Assembly (NCBI GenBank): GCA_945905925.1 | Contig: CAMDQN010000005.1 | Span: 1 to 64,000, forward strand | Length of the DNA: 64,000 nucleotides | Direction of reading: 5' to 3' | Origin: Singulisphaera sp. GP187 | Lineage (GTDB): Bacteria; Planctomycetota; Planctomycetia; Gemmatales; Gemmataceae | Shown: positions 52,882 to 64,000 of the stretch, one piece after another | Layout: every line of letters starts with the position of its first letter | Position numbering within the stretch: the stretch's first letter is position 1 | The notes under the pieces: model-generated | What the model saw: the letters and a program-made list of their open reading frames with translations, nothing else | Databases searched by the model: none | Told to the model about the DNA's origin: nothing | Translations under genes and position numbers: made by a program

Positions 52882-55851
52882 ATGGCCCTCTCCCGCTCTC
52901 GCGCACGCCGGCCACGGTTCCCGTGGCTTCTCATGCTCATTTGTGCCCTTCCCGTCGGGCTGCTCGGCGCGTCGGACTTCTCCGGGAGTTCGTCCACCCA
53001 ACTCTCCTTGTTCGGGGCCGGGTGGGAACCGTTCGCGTTCCTCACGTCTGATGTCTACGGGTACGGCGAGAAGCTCGGGCTGCTCGGCTGTCTTGTGATC
53101 GCCGTTGGCGGATTGGGCTATGCCGCGTGGTTAATGAAACAGGTGTACGCGGCCGACACCGGCACGCCCGCGATGCAGAAAGTCGCGCAGGCCGTCCGCG
53201 AAGGCGCGAACGCCTACCTGCGAAGGCAGTTCACCGTTGTCGGCGTGCTGATTGTGCTGCTCACCGGCGTCATCATCGCGGCGAAATGGCCGTGGCACGT
53301 CGAACCCGGAATGCACTCCGAGGACGAACTAAAAACAATCGCGGTGGGCCGCGGGATCGCGTTCCTGATGGGCGCGCTGTTCTCCGCCGCGGTTGGCTTC
53401 ACCGGGATGAGACTCGCCACCGCGGGCAACCTGCGCGTCGCCGCCGCGGCCCGCACGAACTTCGGCAACGCGATGCGGATGGCGTACAAAACCGGCACCA
53501 TCACCGGCATGTTTACCTGCGGTTTGGGGCTGCTCGGCGGCACGCTCATTCTGCTCGTGTTTGGCGAACTCGCTTACGAAATCCTCATCGGTTATGGCTT
53601 CGGCGGATCGCTGCTCGCGCTGTTCATGCGTGTCGGCGGCGGCATCTACACGAAGGCGGCCGACGTCGGCGCGGACCTCGTGGGCAAGGTCGAACAGGCG
53701 ATGGCCGAGGACGACCCGCGAAACGCCGCGACTATCGCGGACAACGTCGGCGACAACGTCGGCGACTGCGCCGGCATGGCGTCGGACGTGTTCGAGAGCT
53801 ACTCGGTCACGCTGGTCGCGTCGGTGATGCTGGGGTACGCCGCGTTCGGCTTTAAGGGTATGATCTTCCCGATTTTGGTGCAAGCGATCGGCGTGATCGC
53901 AAGCATCATCAGCACGTCGATGGTCGGGGCCGGCATCACGACCGGGAACAGCGCTGTCGCGATGGGTTCCATCAACCGCGGGTTCTGGCGCAGCGCGCTC
54001 ATCAGCACCATCGGGTTCATGCTGCTCGGCGCAATCTACCTCCGATTCGACGCGGCGTACATCGTCGAGCGCGGCATCGACAAGGGCATGTACCAGGAGC
54101 TGTACGACAACTCGGACCTGCGCACGGAATTGGAACTGACGAAAGATGCACAAGCCACGGTCGCGTCGCAGGTGAAGACGTTGCGCGACCAGCGGAGCGG
54201 GCCAAAGCGGAACGACCCGGAGACCCAAAAGGAAACGCAAAAACTGGAAGTACAGGTCGATGGGTATCGAACGGCCGCGTTGGCTGCCTGGCGCGGCCTC
54301 GACGCCAAGAAGAAGGAAGCATTCGCCGCACGCAAGGTAAAGGTCGCCTCGGCTTCCACGGACCACGAGAACACGCTGATCGCGGAACTGCAAGCGCGAG
54401 GGCTGAACCAAGACCTCAACAACCGCGGGACAGCGACGCTGCTCGAACTGTCGCAGGCACGCTACCACGTCCCGCTCAAGCCGGGCGTGAATCTATCCAT
54501 CGCGTGGTGCTGTCTCATCGGTATTTTGCTCGCGGTCGCGCTCAACAAGTGTACCGAATACTGGACGAGTACCGAGTACAGCCCGGTGAAGGAAGTTGTC
54601 CGGTCGAGCAGCACCGGCCACGCGACGAACATCATCTCCGGACTTGCGCTCGGTCTCGAAAGCGCGGTCTGGGCGGTGCTCATCATCTCGGCCGCGATCC
54701 TCGGCGCGGTGGCCGTGTGCAACGACTCGCAGAACCTGCTATACATGGCGTTCGGCGTCGCGATGACCGGCATCGGGATGCTCACGCTCACCGGCGACAC
54801 GATCAGCATGGACGTGTTCGGGCCGATCGCCGACAACGCCAACGGCATCGGCGAAATGGCGTTCAACCGCGACGCCGCCGGTAAAGACCTGAAGGCCGGT
54901 GACCCCGGTTTCATGACCGAAACGGAGAACAAGGCCGCGCGCCAGATCCTCGCGGACCTCGACGCGGTCGGCAACACCACGAAGGCGATCACGAAAGGCG
55001 TCGCGATCGGTTCAGCCGTCATCGCGGCCGTGTCACTGTTCGCGAGTTTCATCGCGGTGTTGGTGACCGGCAGTGAGGAGAAGATCGGTCAATTGCTGAT
55101 CGGCGACTTCACCGCGGGCGCGTCGAAGCTCACGGTCGCCGAACCGCTGGTGTTCATCGGCATGTTGATCGGCGGCGCGGTGCCGTTCCTGTTCAGCAGT
55201 ATGACGATTCGCGCCGTCGGCCGCGCCGCGTACCTCATCGTGTTCGAGTGCCGCAAGCAGTTCCGCGACCCGGAAATCATGGCCGGAACGAAGACGCCCG
55301 ATTACGGCCGCGTGGTGGATATCTGCACGGGCACGGCGCAGCACGAACTGATCGGCCCCGGATTGCTCGCGATCGGCACGCCGCTGGTGGTCGGCTTCTT
55401 ACTCGGGCCGTTCGCGCTGGGCGGGTTCCTCGCTGGGATGATCTTGAGCGGTCAACTCATGGCGGTGTTCATGTCGAACGCGGGCGGCTCGTGGGACAAC
55501 GCGAAGAAGATGATCGAGGACGAACCGCGAGACAAGGAGCGGAACACCGGGAAGGGCAGCGAAAAGCACAAGGCGAGTGTGACCGGCGACACGGTGGGCG
55601 ACCCGCTGAAGGATACATCCGGTCCCGCGATCAACCCGCTCATCAAGGTGATGAACATGGTGAGCCTGTTGGCGCTGCCGATGGTGATTCTGCACAACGT
55701 GAAGGACGGCCCCGGCAACTGGATGATCGGCGCGGCCGTGGCGGGCGTAGCGGCGCTGGCGGTCGCGTGGGCGTGGTGGCAGTCGAAGAAGGACACCGCC
55801 GAGATGAACGCGATGGACCAACTGCCCCCGACGCCGACCGAGACGAAGTAA
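52882..55851 (+). CDS. hppA: Membrane-bound proton-pumping pyrophosphatase
   Basis: 989 residues, against about 650-800 usually. It hydrolyses PPi and pumps H+ across the membrane. Conserved loops: VGGGIYTKAADVGADLVGKV, then NVGDNVGDCAGMASDVFESY, the C-terminal PDYGRVVDI and GGSWDNAKKMIED, and many transmembrane helices. At the ion-dependence site the sequence reads GNTTKAITKG, with Lys and Thr where K+-dependent enzymes have Ala and Gly; this predicts a K+-independent proton pump. A charged, coiled-coil-like insertion of about 140 residues lies at 54070-54490, and an N-terminal extension of about 30. A GTG at 52834 is an alternative start. Confidence 0.95.
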   Translation: MALSRSRARRPRFPWLLMLICALPVGLLGASDFSGSSSTQLSLFGAGWEPFAFLTSDVYGYGEKLGLLGCLVIAVGGLGYAAWLMKQVYAADTGTPAMQKVAQAVREGANAYLRRQFTVVGVLIVLLTGVIIAAKWPWHVEPGMHSEDELKTIAVGRGIAFLMGALFSAAVGFTGMRLATAGNLRVAAAARTNFGNAMRMAYKTGTITGMFTCGLGLLGGTLILLVFGELAYEILIGYGFGGSLLALFMRVGGGIYTKAADVGADLVGKVEQAMAEDDPRNAATIADNVGDNVGDCAGMASDVFESYSVTLVASVMLGYAAFGFKGMIFPILVQAIGVIASIISTSMVGAGITTGNSAVAMGSINRGFWRSALISTIGFMLLGAIYLRFDAAYIVERGIDKGMYQELYDNSDLRTELELTKDAQATVASQVKTLRDQRSGPKRNDPETQKETQKLEVQVDGYRTAALAAWRGLDAKKKEAFAARKVKVASASTDHENTLIAELQARGLNQDLNNRGTATLLELSQARYHVPLKPGVNLSIAWCCLIGILLAVALNKCTEYWTSTEYSPVKEVVRSSSTGHATNIISGLALGLESAVWAVLIISAAILGAVAVCNDSQNLLYMAFGVAMTGIGMLTLTGDTISMDVFGPIADNANGIGEMAFNRDAAGKDLKAGDPGFMTETENKAARQILADLDAVGNTTKAITKGVAIGSAVIAAVSLFASFIAVLVTGSEEKIGQLLIGDFTAGASKLTVAEPLVFIGMLIGGAVPFLFSSMTIRAVGRAAYLIVFECRKQFRDPEIMAGTKTPDYGRVVDICTGTAQHELIGPGLLAIGTPLVVGFLLGPFALGGFLAGMILSGQLMAVFMSNAGGSWDNAKKMIEDEPRDKERNTGKGSEKHKASVTGDTVGDPLKDTSGPAINPLIKVMNMVSLLALPMVILHNVKDGPGNWMIGAAVAGVAALAVAWAWWQSKKDTAEMNAMDQLPPTPTETK

Positions 55852-55899
55852 GTTCGTCAGTTGCCCTGTTCGCTCTGGTGTCCTGTCAGTTGGTGTTTT

Positions 55900-55959
55900 G
55901 TTAGCCGCAAGCCGAAGGCGAGTGCGTACCTTCGCGCTCGCCTTCGGCTTGCGGCTAAC
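55900..55959. repeat. Palindromic repeat, family B copy 2
   Basis: Arms 55900-55926 and 55933-55959 pair at 26 of 27 bases (GTTAGCCGCAAGCCGAAGGC and onward) with a 6-base loop. The arm shares its first half with the element at 5808. It lies between hppA and cstA on the same strand, 48 bases after the hppA stop, so it may terminate hppA or separate the two transcripts. Confidence 0.8.
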
Positions 55960-55972
55960 GAGCTTCTGGTGA

Positions 55973-58305
<2,333 letters not shown>

Positions 58306-58309
<4 letters not shown>

Positions 58310-58725
58310 CGCGGCACGCGTGCGCCGCGATCGCGCTGGCTTGCGCCGCGTCGGTCGGCGAAGGCGTACTCACCGCGCTCACGATTACCGACTGGTCCGC
58401 GGTCGGTGCGAACGCGTTGCTGTTCGCGTTCTTGGTCGGCCCCTTGCTGTTCCTCGCGCTGACCGCGTGGCGGCGCCGCGCACACCCGGCGCGGTCGCGA
58501 GTGCTGTTTTGGGTCGCGGTCGCGGTCCCAGTCGGCGGGATGACCGTTTTCGGGATCGACTTCTACCGCCACAGCACCGACGCGAAGTTCCGCCAGACGC
58601 CGAACATGCACGGCGTCCTTGTGCCCATCGTTCAGTGGGTGGTGATTCTGGTGGTCTGGCTGTGGCTGGTGGTTCAGGAAAGCCACGAAAAGCGGGCCGC
58701 GAAGAACCGCACGCAAAGCGCTTGA
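58306..58725 (+). CDS. Small membrane protein translationally coupled to cstA
   Basis: 139 residues starting inside the cstA stop (ATGA at 58306). Four hydrophobic segments are visible: CAAIALACAASVGEGVL, ANALLFAFLVGPLLFLAL, VLFWVAVAVPVGGMTVFG, and PIVQWVVILVVWLWLVV. The C-terminal tail is charged (QESHEKRAAKNR). No family recognised. Coupling suggests it works with CstA. Confidence 0.7.
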
Positions 58726-58795
58726 CGCGAACCGCGCCCGACGGCATATCTCCGCGCTTCTGTTGAAAGAATTAAGCTTCGTCGGGGGACGTGTC

Positions 58796-59245
58796 ATGGG
58801 GCGAGTACTACTCGCAGTGGGGGTGTTGTGCGCGGTCGGGCTGACCGGGCGCAGCACCGCGCAGAACAGTTCGCCGAACGGAGCCGCAATGCCAGGTCAG
58901 GTCGTGGGCGGGTACCGCGGGCAGGTCGCGCGGGTGGGCAAGCAGGCGCCGGCGGCCGCGCCCCAAGCGGGTCAGCCAATTGCCGGGAACGCGTTTCAGC
59001 AGCCCTATGACCCGGCCCGACCGTACGACCAACTGAAGGGCGCGGGCATCAACACGAGGAACGTACTGGCTCCGGCCACCGGTCCCGATGGCAAGCCGGT
59101 CGGCGCGCCCGACGCGCTCGATCAACTCTCGGCCAAGATCAAGGCGTTCTTCGTGCGCACCCCGCCACCACCACGCCCGAACTACGCACCCGGTATCACC
59201 CGACGCACTCACGAACGAGCCAATCAGACCTGGCGCCGGGATTGA
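58796..59245 (+). CDS. Secreted low-complexity protein, 149 aa
   Basis: ATG at 58796 with GGGGGACG upstream. Signal peptide MGRVLLAVGVLCAVGLTG, cleavage probably near TAQ. The mature part is Gly/Ala/Pro-rich (PAAAPQAGQPIAG, PYDPARPYDQLKG) and ends with a Pro run and basic residues (RTPPPPRPNYAPGITRRTHE). No family recognised. It ends just before a long perfect palindrome shared with the convergent lipoprotein gene. Confidence 0.6.
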   Translation: MGRVLLAVGVLCAVGLTGRSTAQNSSPNGAAMPGQVVGGYRGQVARVGKQAPAAAPQAGQPIAGNAFQQPYDPARPYDQLKGAGINTRNVLAPATGPDGKPVGAPDALDQLSAKIKAFFVRTPPPPRPNYAPGITRRTHERANQTWRRD

Positions 59246-59251
59246 GTGCGC

Positions 59252-59326
59252 AAAGTAGTAGGCACACTCCGTGCCGTTGCTTCCTCGCAAAGGAAAAGCA
59301 ACGGCACGGAGTGTGCCTACTACTTT
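59252..59326. terminator. Perfect 31-bp palindrome between convergent genes
   Basis: Arms 59252-59282 and 59296-59326 are exact inverted copies for 31 bases (AAAGTAGTAGGCACACTCCG and on) around a 13-base loop. It sits between genes ending at 59245 (+) and 59334 (-). It begins with AAAG and ends with CTTT, so a short T-run follows the stem on each strand. A bidirectional terminator role fits. Confidence 0.75.
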
Positions 59327-59333
59327 GAAGAGT

Positions 59334-59849
59334 TCACTCTGTCAGTTGGAACGAGTCCAAGAACGCGGTCGAGTCCTTCGAGGTCGCGTAGCTGTCGGTG
59401 CCGACCACCATGATCTGGTACAGGCGAGTGCCGACCAACCAGATGCGCGCCCGCACCTGTCCCTTTGTCGGCTGGGTGATACTGGCCGAGAACTCGCGGC
59501 CGGGATACTTGCCCGCCATGACGATCGAGGTGCTCGACGTCTGCGTTCCGCCGATGTTCTTAATCGCGCCGTCGCGGGCGCCGTCGAGCCGCTGCTGAAT
59601 CATCGCGGCCGACTCGTTCGCTGGGATCGGCATGTCCGCGACCCCGACCACGTTGGCCCCGCTGCGCGACTCCGTCGAGAACATCTTGAACTGAATCCCG
59701 GCGGCGGTCTGATCCTTCACTTCCGGCGACCCCGGGAATTTCACCCGGAACTTGTACTCCTTCGACACGTACTCTTTGAGCGGCGGCTGGCAACCGGCAA
59801 CGACCGCCAATCCGACCGCGACGCACACGAACAGCAGCATTTTTGCCAC
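59334..59849 (-). CDS. Lipoprotein of unknown function
   Basis: 171 residues. The signal peptide ends in a lipobox (LLFVCVAVGLAVVAGC, Cys at about 20), so it should be lipidated and membrane-attached. The mature part is beta-rich (YKFRVKFPGSPEVKDQT, QVRARIWLVGTRLYQIMVVG) with a C-terminal FLDSFQLTE. This resembles a family of small planctomycete lipoproteins with 'F.V.FPG.P' segments, but I cannot name it. Confidence 0.75.
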   Translation of the reverse strand: MAKMLLFVCVAVGLAVVAGCQPPLKEYVSKEYKFRVKFPGSPEVKDQTAAGIQFKMFSTESRSGANVVGVADMPIPANESAAMIQQRLDGARDGAIKNIGGTQTSSTSIVMAGKYPGREFSASITQPTKGQVRARIWLVGTRLYQIMVVGTDSYATSKDSTAFLDSFQLTE

Positions 59850-60027
59850 TGGACAATCCTCTCGCTTGGGGGCTGATACGTCTGGCCGACACGCTCGTTA
59901 TAATCACGCCACCTCGTGGCGAACAGCACGCCGGTCGGGCTGTTCACCTTCCGCCCCCGGTGCGGTCCGGGTATAACCACACTATTCCTGCTTTATCCGC
60001 ATGTTCACTACGCCAGGACGCCACGAA

Positions 60028-63000
60028 ATGGCTCGCTGCTTCTGCCACCTGCACCTGCACACGCACTACAGCATGCTGGACGGGTTCAACCGCATCCCGC
60101 CGCTCGTGACGCAGACGAAGAAACTCGGCATGACCGCGTGCGCCATCACCGACCACGGGAACCTGTACGGTGCCGTCGAGTTCTACATGGAGTGCAAGAA
60201 ATCTGGCATCAAGCCCATCATCGGGTACGAAGCGTACCTTGCGCCCGGTCCGCGCACCGACCGCGACAGCAAAGGCGAACTCGGCTTCTCCACGCACCTC
60301 ACGCTGCTCGCGAAGAACGAAATCGGCTTCAAGAACCTCATCAAGCTATCGAGCATCGCGTACCTCGAAGGGTTCTACCGGAACCCACGCATTGATAAGG
60401 AAATTCTGGAAGCGCATCACGAAGGGATCATGTGCCTGAGCGGGTGTCTGGCGAGCGAGTTCAACCAGTACATCATCAAGGACAAGGTGCCCGAAGCGGA
60501 GAAGACCGCGAAGTGGTTCCGCAAAGTCTTCAACGAAGACTTCTACATCGAGATTCAGAACAACGGCATTTCACTTCAGGATCAATGCACGCCGGTCGCG
60601 GTGGACATCGCGAACAAGCTCGGCGTGGCGCTCGTGGCCACCGCGGACGCGCACTACCTCTGCTCCGAAGACGCACAGGCGCATGACGTGCTGTTCTGCA
60701 TCAACACGCGCCAGATGCACGACCCGCGGAAGAAGAAGTACCCCGAAGAGCGGATGCCGAACCCGTACTACGTTCGCAGCCCCGAGGACATGTACAAACT
60801 ATTCCCCAACCACCAAGACGCAGTCGCGCGCAGCCAGGAAATCGCCGACAAGGTCAACATCGAAATCGACTTCAAGAAGCGTCACTTCCCGGTGTTCACG
60901 ACGCCGGACGCGAAGGCGCCCGAAGCGTACCTGCGCGAGTTGTGTGAACGAGGCATGTACGAGCGCTACGGCGCGGAGCCGAGCGAAGCCGTGCGTGCGC
61001 GCCTCGATCACGAACTCGGCGTCATCAACAAGATGGGGTTCTCGACGTACTTCCTCGTGGTATGGGATTTCGTCCGGTTCGCGCGCGAAGAGGGCATCCC
61101 CTGCACCGCGCGCGGCTCCGGCTGCGGCGCGATCGTTTGTTATTTGCTCTACATGAGCCACGTCTGCCCACTCGAATACGATTTGCTCTTCGAGCGGTTC
61201 CTCGACCCGAACCGGTCTGAGGCGCCGGATATCGACATCGACTTCTGCCAGGAGCGCCGCGAGCTGGTCATCGACTACGTGAAGCGCAAGTACGGCGAAA
61301 AGTCGGTGGCGCAGATTGGCACGTTCGGCACGCTCGCGGCGAAGGCCGCGCTCAAGGATGTGGGCCGCGTATTGGGTCAAACACCGGAGCGCATGAACGC
61401 GCTGTGCAAACTCGTGCCGATGAAGGGCGCGATCGCGAAGAGCCTTCAGGAAGCGCTCGACGAATCGCCCGACTTCAAACGCGAGTACGATCAAGACCCG
61501 TCCATTCACCAAGTCGTGGACATCGCGCTGAAGTTGGAGGGCGCGAACCGGAACGTGGGCACGCACGCGGCCGGTGTGGTGATCGCGAACGGCCCGGTCA
61601 CGGACTACGTTCCCGTACAGCGCCCGCCGAAGAAAGGCGACGACAACACCAACGACACGACCACGATGACGACCCAGTGGGAAATGGGCATTTTGGAAAA
61701 GGTCGGTCTGCTGAAGATGGACTTCCTGGGGTTGCGCAACCTCACGGTGCTCGACAACTGCGTGAAGATGATCAAGCGGACGCGCAAAGAAGATATCGAC
61801 CCGATGAAGTTCCCGCTCGATGATGTGGACACATATAAGTTGCTCCAACGGGGCGACGCGAAAGGCGTGTTCCAGCTCGAAAGCGAAGGCATCCGCGAGT
61901 TACTGAAGCGGATGAAGCCGGACAACATCCGCGACCTGATCGCGGTGCTTGCGTTGTACCGCCCTGGTCCGCTCGAAGGCGGCATGGTGGACGAGTACGT
62001 CGAGTGCAAGAACGGCCGCAAAAAGCCGTTCTACCCGCACCCCATTATGGAAGAGGTACTTAGCGAAACATACGCCGTGATGGTGTACCAAGAACAAATC
62101 ATGCGGATCTTGAACCGCATGGGCGGTATCGAACTCGCGAAAGCGTACGCGTGTATCAAGGCGATCAGCAAGAAAAACTTCGAGATCATCAACGCCCGAA
62201 AAGCGGACTTCATTGCCGGCGCGGTGCAGCGTGACATGGCCGCGGAGAAGGCCGACGAGATCTTCGAGTTGATCGTGAAGTTCGGCGGCTATGGTTTTAA
62301 CAAATCACATACCGCGGCTTATGCGCAGATTGGATATCAAACCGCATATTTAAAAACGCACTACACCGCGGAATACATGGCGGCACTGCTGTCGTCGGAG
62401 ATTGACGACGGCAACAAGCGAGACGTGTTCATCGATCACATCTCCGACGCGCGGAAACTCGGCATCGACGTGCTCCCGCCCGACGTGAACCGCGGCATGG
62501 CCGACTTCGACGTGCAGAACAACCGCATCATCTTCGGCCTCACCGCGATCAAGGGACTGGGCCGCGGCGCTTCATTGGAAATCGTCCGCGCCCGCACCGA
62601 GGGCGGGAAGTTCAAAAACCTCTTCGATTTCTGCGAACGCATCGACCGGCGCATCGTGCCGAAATCCGCCGTCGAGAAGATGATTCAGGCCGGTGCGTTC
62701 GACGTATTCGGGAAGCGCGCCGCGCACTTCGCGGCGGTCACGAAGGCGTATCAGTCCGCCGACGAGCGCGCGTCCGAGAAGCGCCGCGGGCAGAAGAGCT
62801 TCCTCGATTTGTTCGATGGCGACGAAGGAGAAGAGGCCACCGGCGCGACCAACCACGGACTACCAGACGTTCCCGAGTGGCCGGAAACAGAGCGTCTCAA
62901 GTTCGAGAAGGAGGCGCTCGACTTCTACATTTCGAGTCACCCACTCGCGCAACACGACGACCAGTTGCGCCGGTATCGCACACACGACGCCGGCCCGCTC

Positions 63001-63546
63001 GCCAAGAGCGGCAAGAACGGCACTCAGGCCCAAATCGGCGGGATGATTACCAACCTCGACGTGCGCACCGCGAACAAGGGCCGCAACGTCGGCCGCAAGT
63101 ACGCGATGTTCCGCATCGAAGACTTCACCGGGTCCGTGCGGTGCATCATGTGGTCCGACGAGTACTCGCGGTACAAGGATCAGGTGGACTCGGACACGGT
63201 CGCGCTGTTCGAGGGTGTGCTGAACTTTGCGCCAGACCGCGCCGAACCGGACTTCGCGGTCAAGAAAGTGATCACGCTCGAAGAGGCGCGGGCCGAGTTC
63301 ACCAAGAGCATGGTGCTGAAAGTGCCGTACTCGGAGGACGAGGACGCGCTGCGGAAGCTGGACGCGGTCAGCCTGATCTTGAAGCGGTATAAAGGGCCGT
63401 GCCCTGTGTATCTGAGTGTTCGCGACCCGGCCGGTAAGCAAGTGCAGTTGAAACTGAACGATGAGTTTAGGGTGAACCCCGCGGCGTTGAAGCTCGAAGA
63501 GTTGGAGATGCTCTTGGGGCCGGGGTCGGTGATCTTCTCCAGGTAG
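60028..63546 (+). CDS. dnaE: DNA polymerase III alpha subunit
   Basis: 1172 residues (an ATG at 60001 would add 9). It is the replicative polymerase. The PHP domain at the N-terminus keeps its metal residues: CHLHLHTHYSMLDGF, AITDHGNLYGAVEF and TADAHYLCSEDAQAHD. The palm carries the catalytic Asp residues in ARGSGCGAIVCYLLYMSHVC followed by PDIDIDFCQERRE. The fingers and thumb follow, with the conserved FGGYGFNKSHTAAYAQIGYQ. Near the end an OB domain is visible (QIGGMITNLDVRTANKGRNV, YAMFRIEDFTGSVRCIMW). No epsilon exonuclease domain. It is a single gene with a hairpin after the stop. Confidence 0.97.
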   Translation: MARCFCHLHLHTHYSMLDGFNRIPPLVTQTKKLGMTACAITDHGNLYGAVEFYMECKKSGIKPIIGYEAYLAPGPRTDRDSKGELGFSTHLTLLAKNEIGFKNLIKLSSIAYLEGFYRNPRIDKEILEAHHEGIMCLSGCLASEFNQYIIKDKVPEAEKTAKWFRKVFNEDFYIEIQNNGISLQDQCTPVAVDIANKLGVALVATADAHYLCSEDAQAHDVLFCINTRQMHDPRKKKYPEERMPNPYYVRSPEDMYKLFPNHQDAVARSQEIADKVNIEIDFKKRHFPVFTTPDAKAPEAYLRELCERGMYERYGAEPSEAVRARLDHELGVINKMGFSTYFLVVWDFVRFAREEGIPCTARGSGCGAIVCYLLYMSHVCPLEYDLLFERFLDPNRSEAPDIDIDFCQERRELVIDYVKRKYGEKSVAQIGTFGTLAAKAALKDVGRVLGQTPERMNALCKLVPMKGAIAKSLQEALDESPDFKREYDQDPSIHQVVDIALKLEGANRNVGTHAAGVVIANGPVTDYVPVQRPPKKGDDNTNDTTTMTTQWEMGILEKVGLLKMDFLGLRNLTVLDNCVKMIKRTRKEDIDPMKFPLDDVDTYKLLQRGDAKGVFQLESEGIRELLKRMKPDNIRDLIAVLALYRPGPLEGGMVDEYVECKNGRKKPFYPHPIMEEVLSETYAVMVYQEQIMRILNRMGGIELAKAYACIKAISKKNFEIINARKADFIAGAVQRDMAAEKADEIFELIVKFGGYGFNKSHTAAYAQIGYQTAYLKTHYTAEYMAALLSSEIDDGNKRDVFIDHISDARKLGIDVLPPDVNRGMADFDVQNNRIIFGLTAIKGLGRGASLEIVRARTEGGKFKNLFDFCERIDRRIVPKSAVEKMIQAGAFDVFGKRAAHFAAVTKAYQSADERASEKRRGQKSFLDLFDGDEGEEATGATNHGLPDVPEWPETERLKFEKEALDFYISSHPLAQHDDQLRRYRTHDAGPLAKSGKNGTQAQIGGMITNLDVRTANKGRNVGRKYAMFRIEDFTGSVRCIMWSDEYSRYKDQVDSDTVALFEGVLNFAPDRAEPDFAVKKVITLEEARAEFTKSMVLKVPYSEDEDALRKLDAVSLILKRYKGPCPVYLSVRDPAGKQVQLKLNDEFRVNPAALKLEELEMLLGPGSVIFSR

Positions 63547-63558
63547 TGTCTTTATTTT

Positions 63559-63582
63559 GCCGCAACTCCCGTGGGTTGCGGC
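63559..63582 (+). terminator. Hairpin after dnaE
   Basis: GCCGCAAC (63559-63566) and GTTGCGGC (63575-63582) form a perfect 8-base stem around 8 bases. It starts 12 bases after the dnaE stop. A T-rich stretch precedes rather than follows the stem. Confidence 0.45.
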
Positions 63583-63602
63583 TAGACAACACCAACCACT
63601 CT

Positions 63603-64000
63603 TCACCCCGGTTCGGAGATGTTGCGGGCGTAGCGCGCGAGGAGCATCTGCACGGCCTGGATCGTCTGCCACTCGGCGAACCCGATCCGCACCTCGGTGC
63701 CGTCCTCGTTCGCGTCGATGTTCTCGACGGCCACGGTCAACCCCTTGTGCAGGTAATCGAGGATTTCGGCCAAGCGCGCGGCCTGTGACGGGGTGAGTTT
63801 GTGCGGGAGCGGCGGCACGTCGTCGTCGAACGCGGTCCACCCGGTGGCCAGTGGTTGGGTCGGGGTGACCGTGTGCTGGTTGTCGGCGATCGAGACGTGT
63901 CCAGATGTGTCGGCCCGCAGCGTTTGGATTTGCCCGTCCGCGCCGGTGCTTGGTATCGAAGTTTTGCGGGCCGCGATCTCTTCCATCGCCCCGAACAGCA
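63603..64000 (-). CDS. Hypothetical protein, 5' end outside window
   Basis: The frame is open to the right edge. An internal ATG at 63986 would give 127 residues, but the preceding codons (LFGA before MEEIAARK) continue without a stop, so the gene probably starts outside. The visible part is polar, with LRADTSGHVSIADNQ in the first third and a helical C-terminus (TPSQAARLAEILDYLHKG, AEWQTIQAVQMLLARYAR). No family recognised. Confidence 0.5.
   Translation of the reverse strand, partial: LFGAMEEIAARKTSIPSTGADGQIQTLRADTSGHVSIADNQHTVTPTQPLATGWTAFDDDVPPLPHKLTPSQAARLAEILDYLHKGLTVAVENIDANEDGTEVRIGFAEWQTIQAVQMLLARYARNISEPG

Noticed and set aside
60001..60027. Upstream dnaE start at 60001
   Set aside because: Possible, but the ATG at 60028 starts right before the conserved PHP domain and has a better purine stretch before it.

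Overview
The window is a dense, GC-rich bacterial chromosome segment, about 64 kb with roughly 50 genes on both strands. It most likely comes from a planctomycete of the Gemmataceae. Several signs point there: two proteins start with the short [13 protein letters not shown] domain that I recognise as TIGR02996 (a Gemmata-lineage marker); there is a Tat-exported DUF1501 protein, a secreted WD40 protein, a 1380-residue Ser/Thr kinase-TPR protein, a greatly enlarged SecA, many secreted proteins of unknown function, and a Kdo transferase (waaA) implying lipid A-type LPS. I saw no rRNA, no CRISPR array and no insertion sequence with a transposase, and recognised no tRNA by eye.

Layout. 1-16 kb: a membrane protein cut by the left edge, a calcineurin-like phosphatase, a 2Fe-2S ferredoxin, a BON-like secreted protein, a TIM-barrel sugar epimerase, an alpha/beta-hydrolase-like protein, two large secreted proteins (one a zinc protease fused to a thioredoxin-like domain), a sigma-54 activator next to a precorrin-2 dehydrogenase-like gene, a sigma-70 family factor and an MCE-OmpA protein. 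16-32 kb: ligA, ndk, a thioesterase, a UDP-xylose synthase-like epimerase, a TIGR02996 protein, a WD40 protein, a GNAT-dnaA-methyltransferase run on the minus strand, thyX, an SGNH hydrolase and an AAA ATPase. 32-45 kb: a TylF-type methyltransferase with a frameshifted phytanoyl-CoA dioxygenase, a vWA protein, a second TIGR02996 protein, the giant kinase, rho, a probable toxin-antitoxin pair, DUF1501, Uma2 and a decayed beta-lactamase-family gene. 45-64 kb: secA, a PD-(D/E)XK-like protein, the waaA-phosphatase-aminotransferase operon, a membrane pyrophosphatase (hppA), cstA, a lipoprotein, dnaE, and a gene running off the right edge.

Housekeeping functions present are replication and repair (dnaA, dnaE, ligA, thyX, ndk), transcription (rho, sigma factor, sigma-54 activator), secretion (secA), envelope (waaA, MCE protein) and energy or carbon management (hppA, cstA). 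No single large novel system stands out. The most unusual items are repeated units inside the SecA helical-wing region, a coiled-coil insertion in HppA, a protease-thioredoxin fusion, an MCE-OmpA fusion, a DnaA with an altered DNA-binding signature, and many long palindromes placed at convergent gene ends, one of which supplies the stop codons of both flanking genes.
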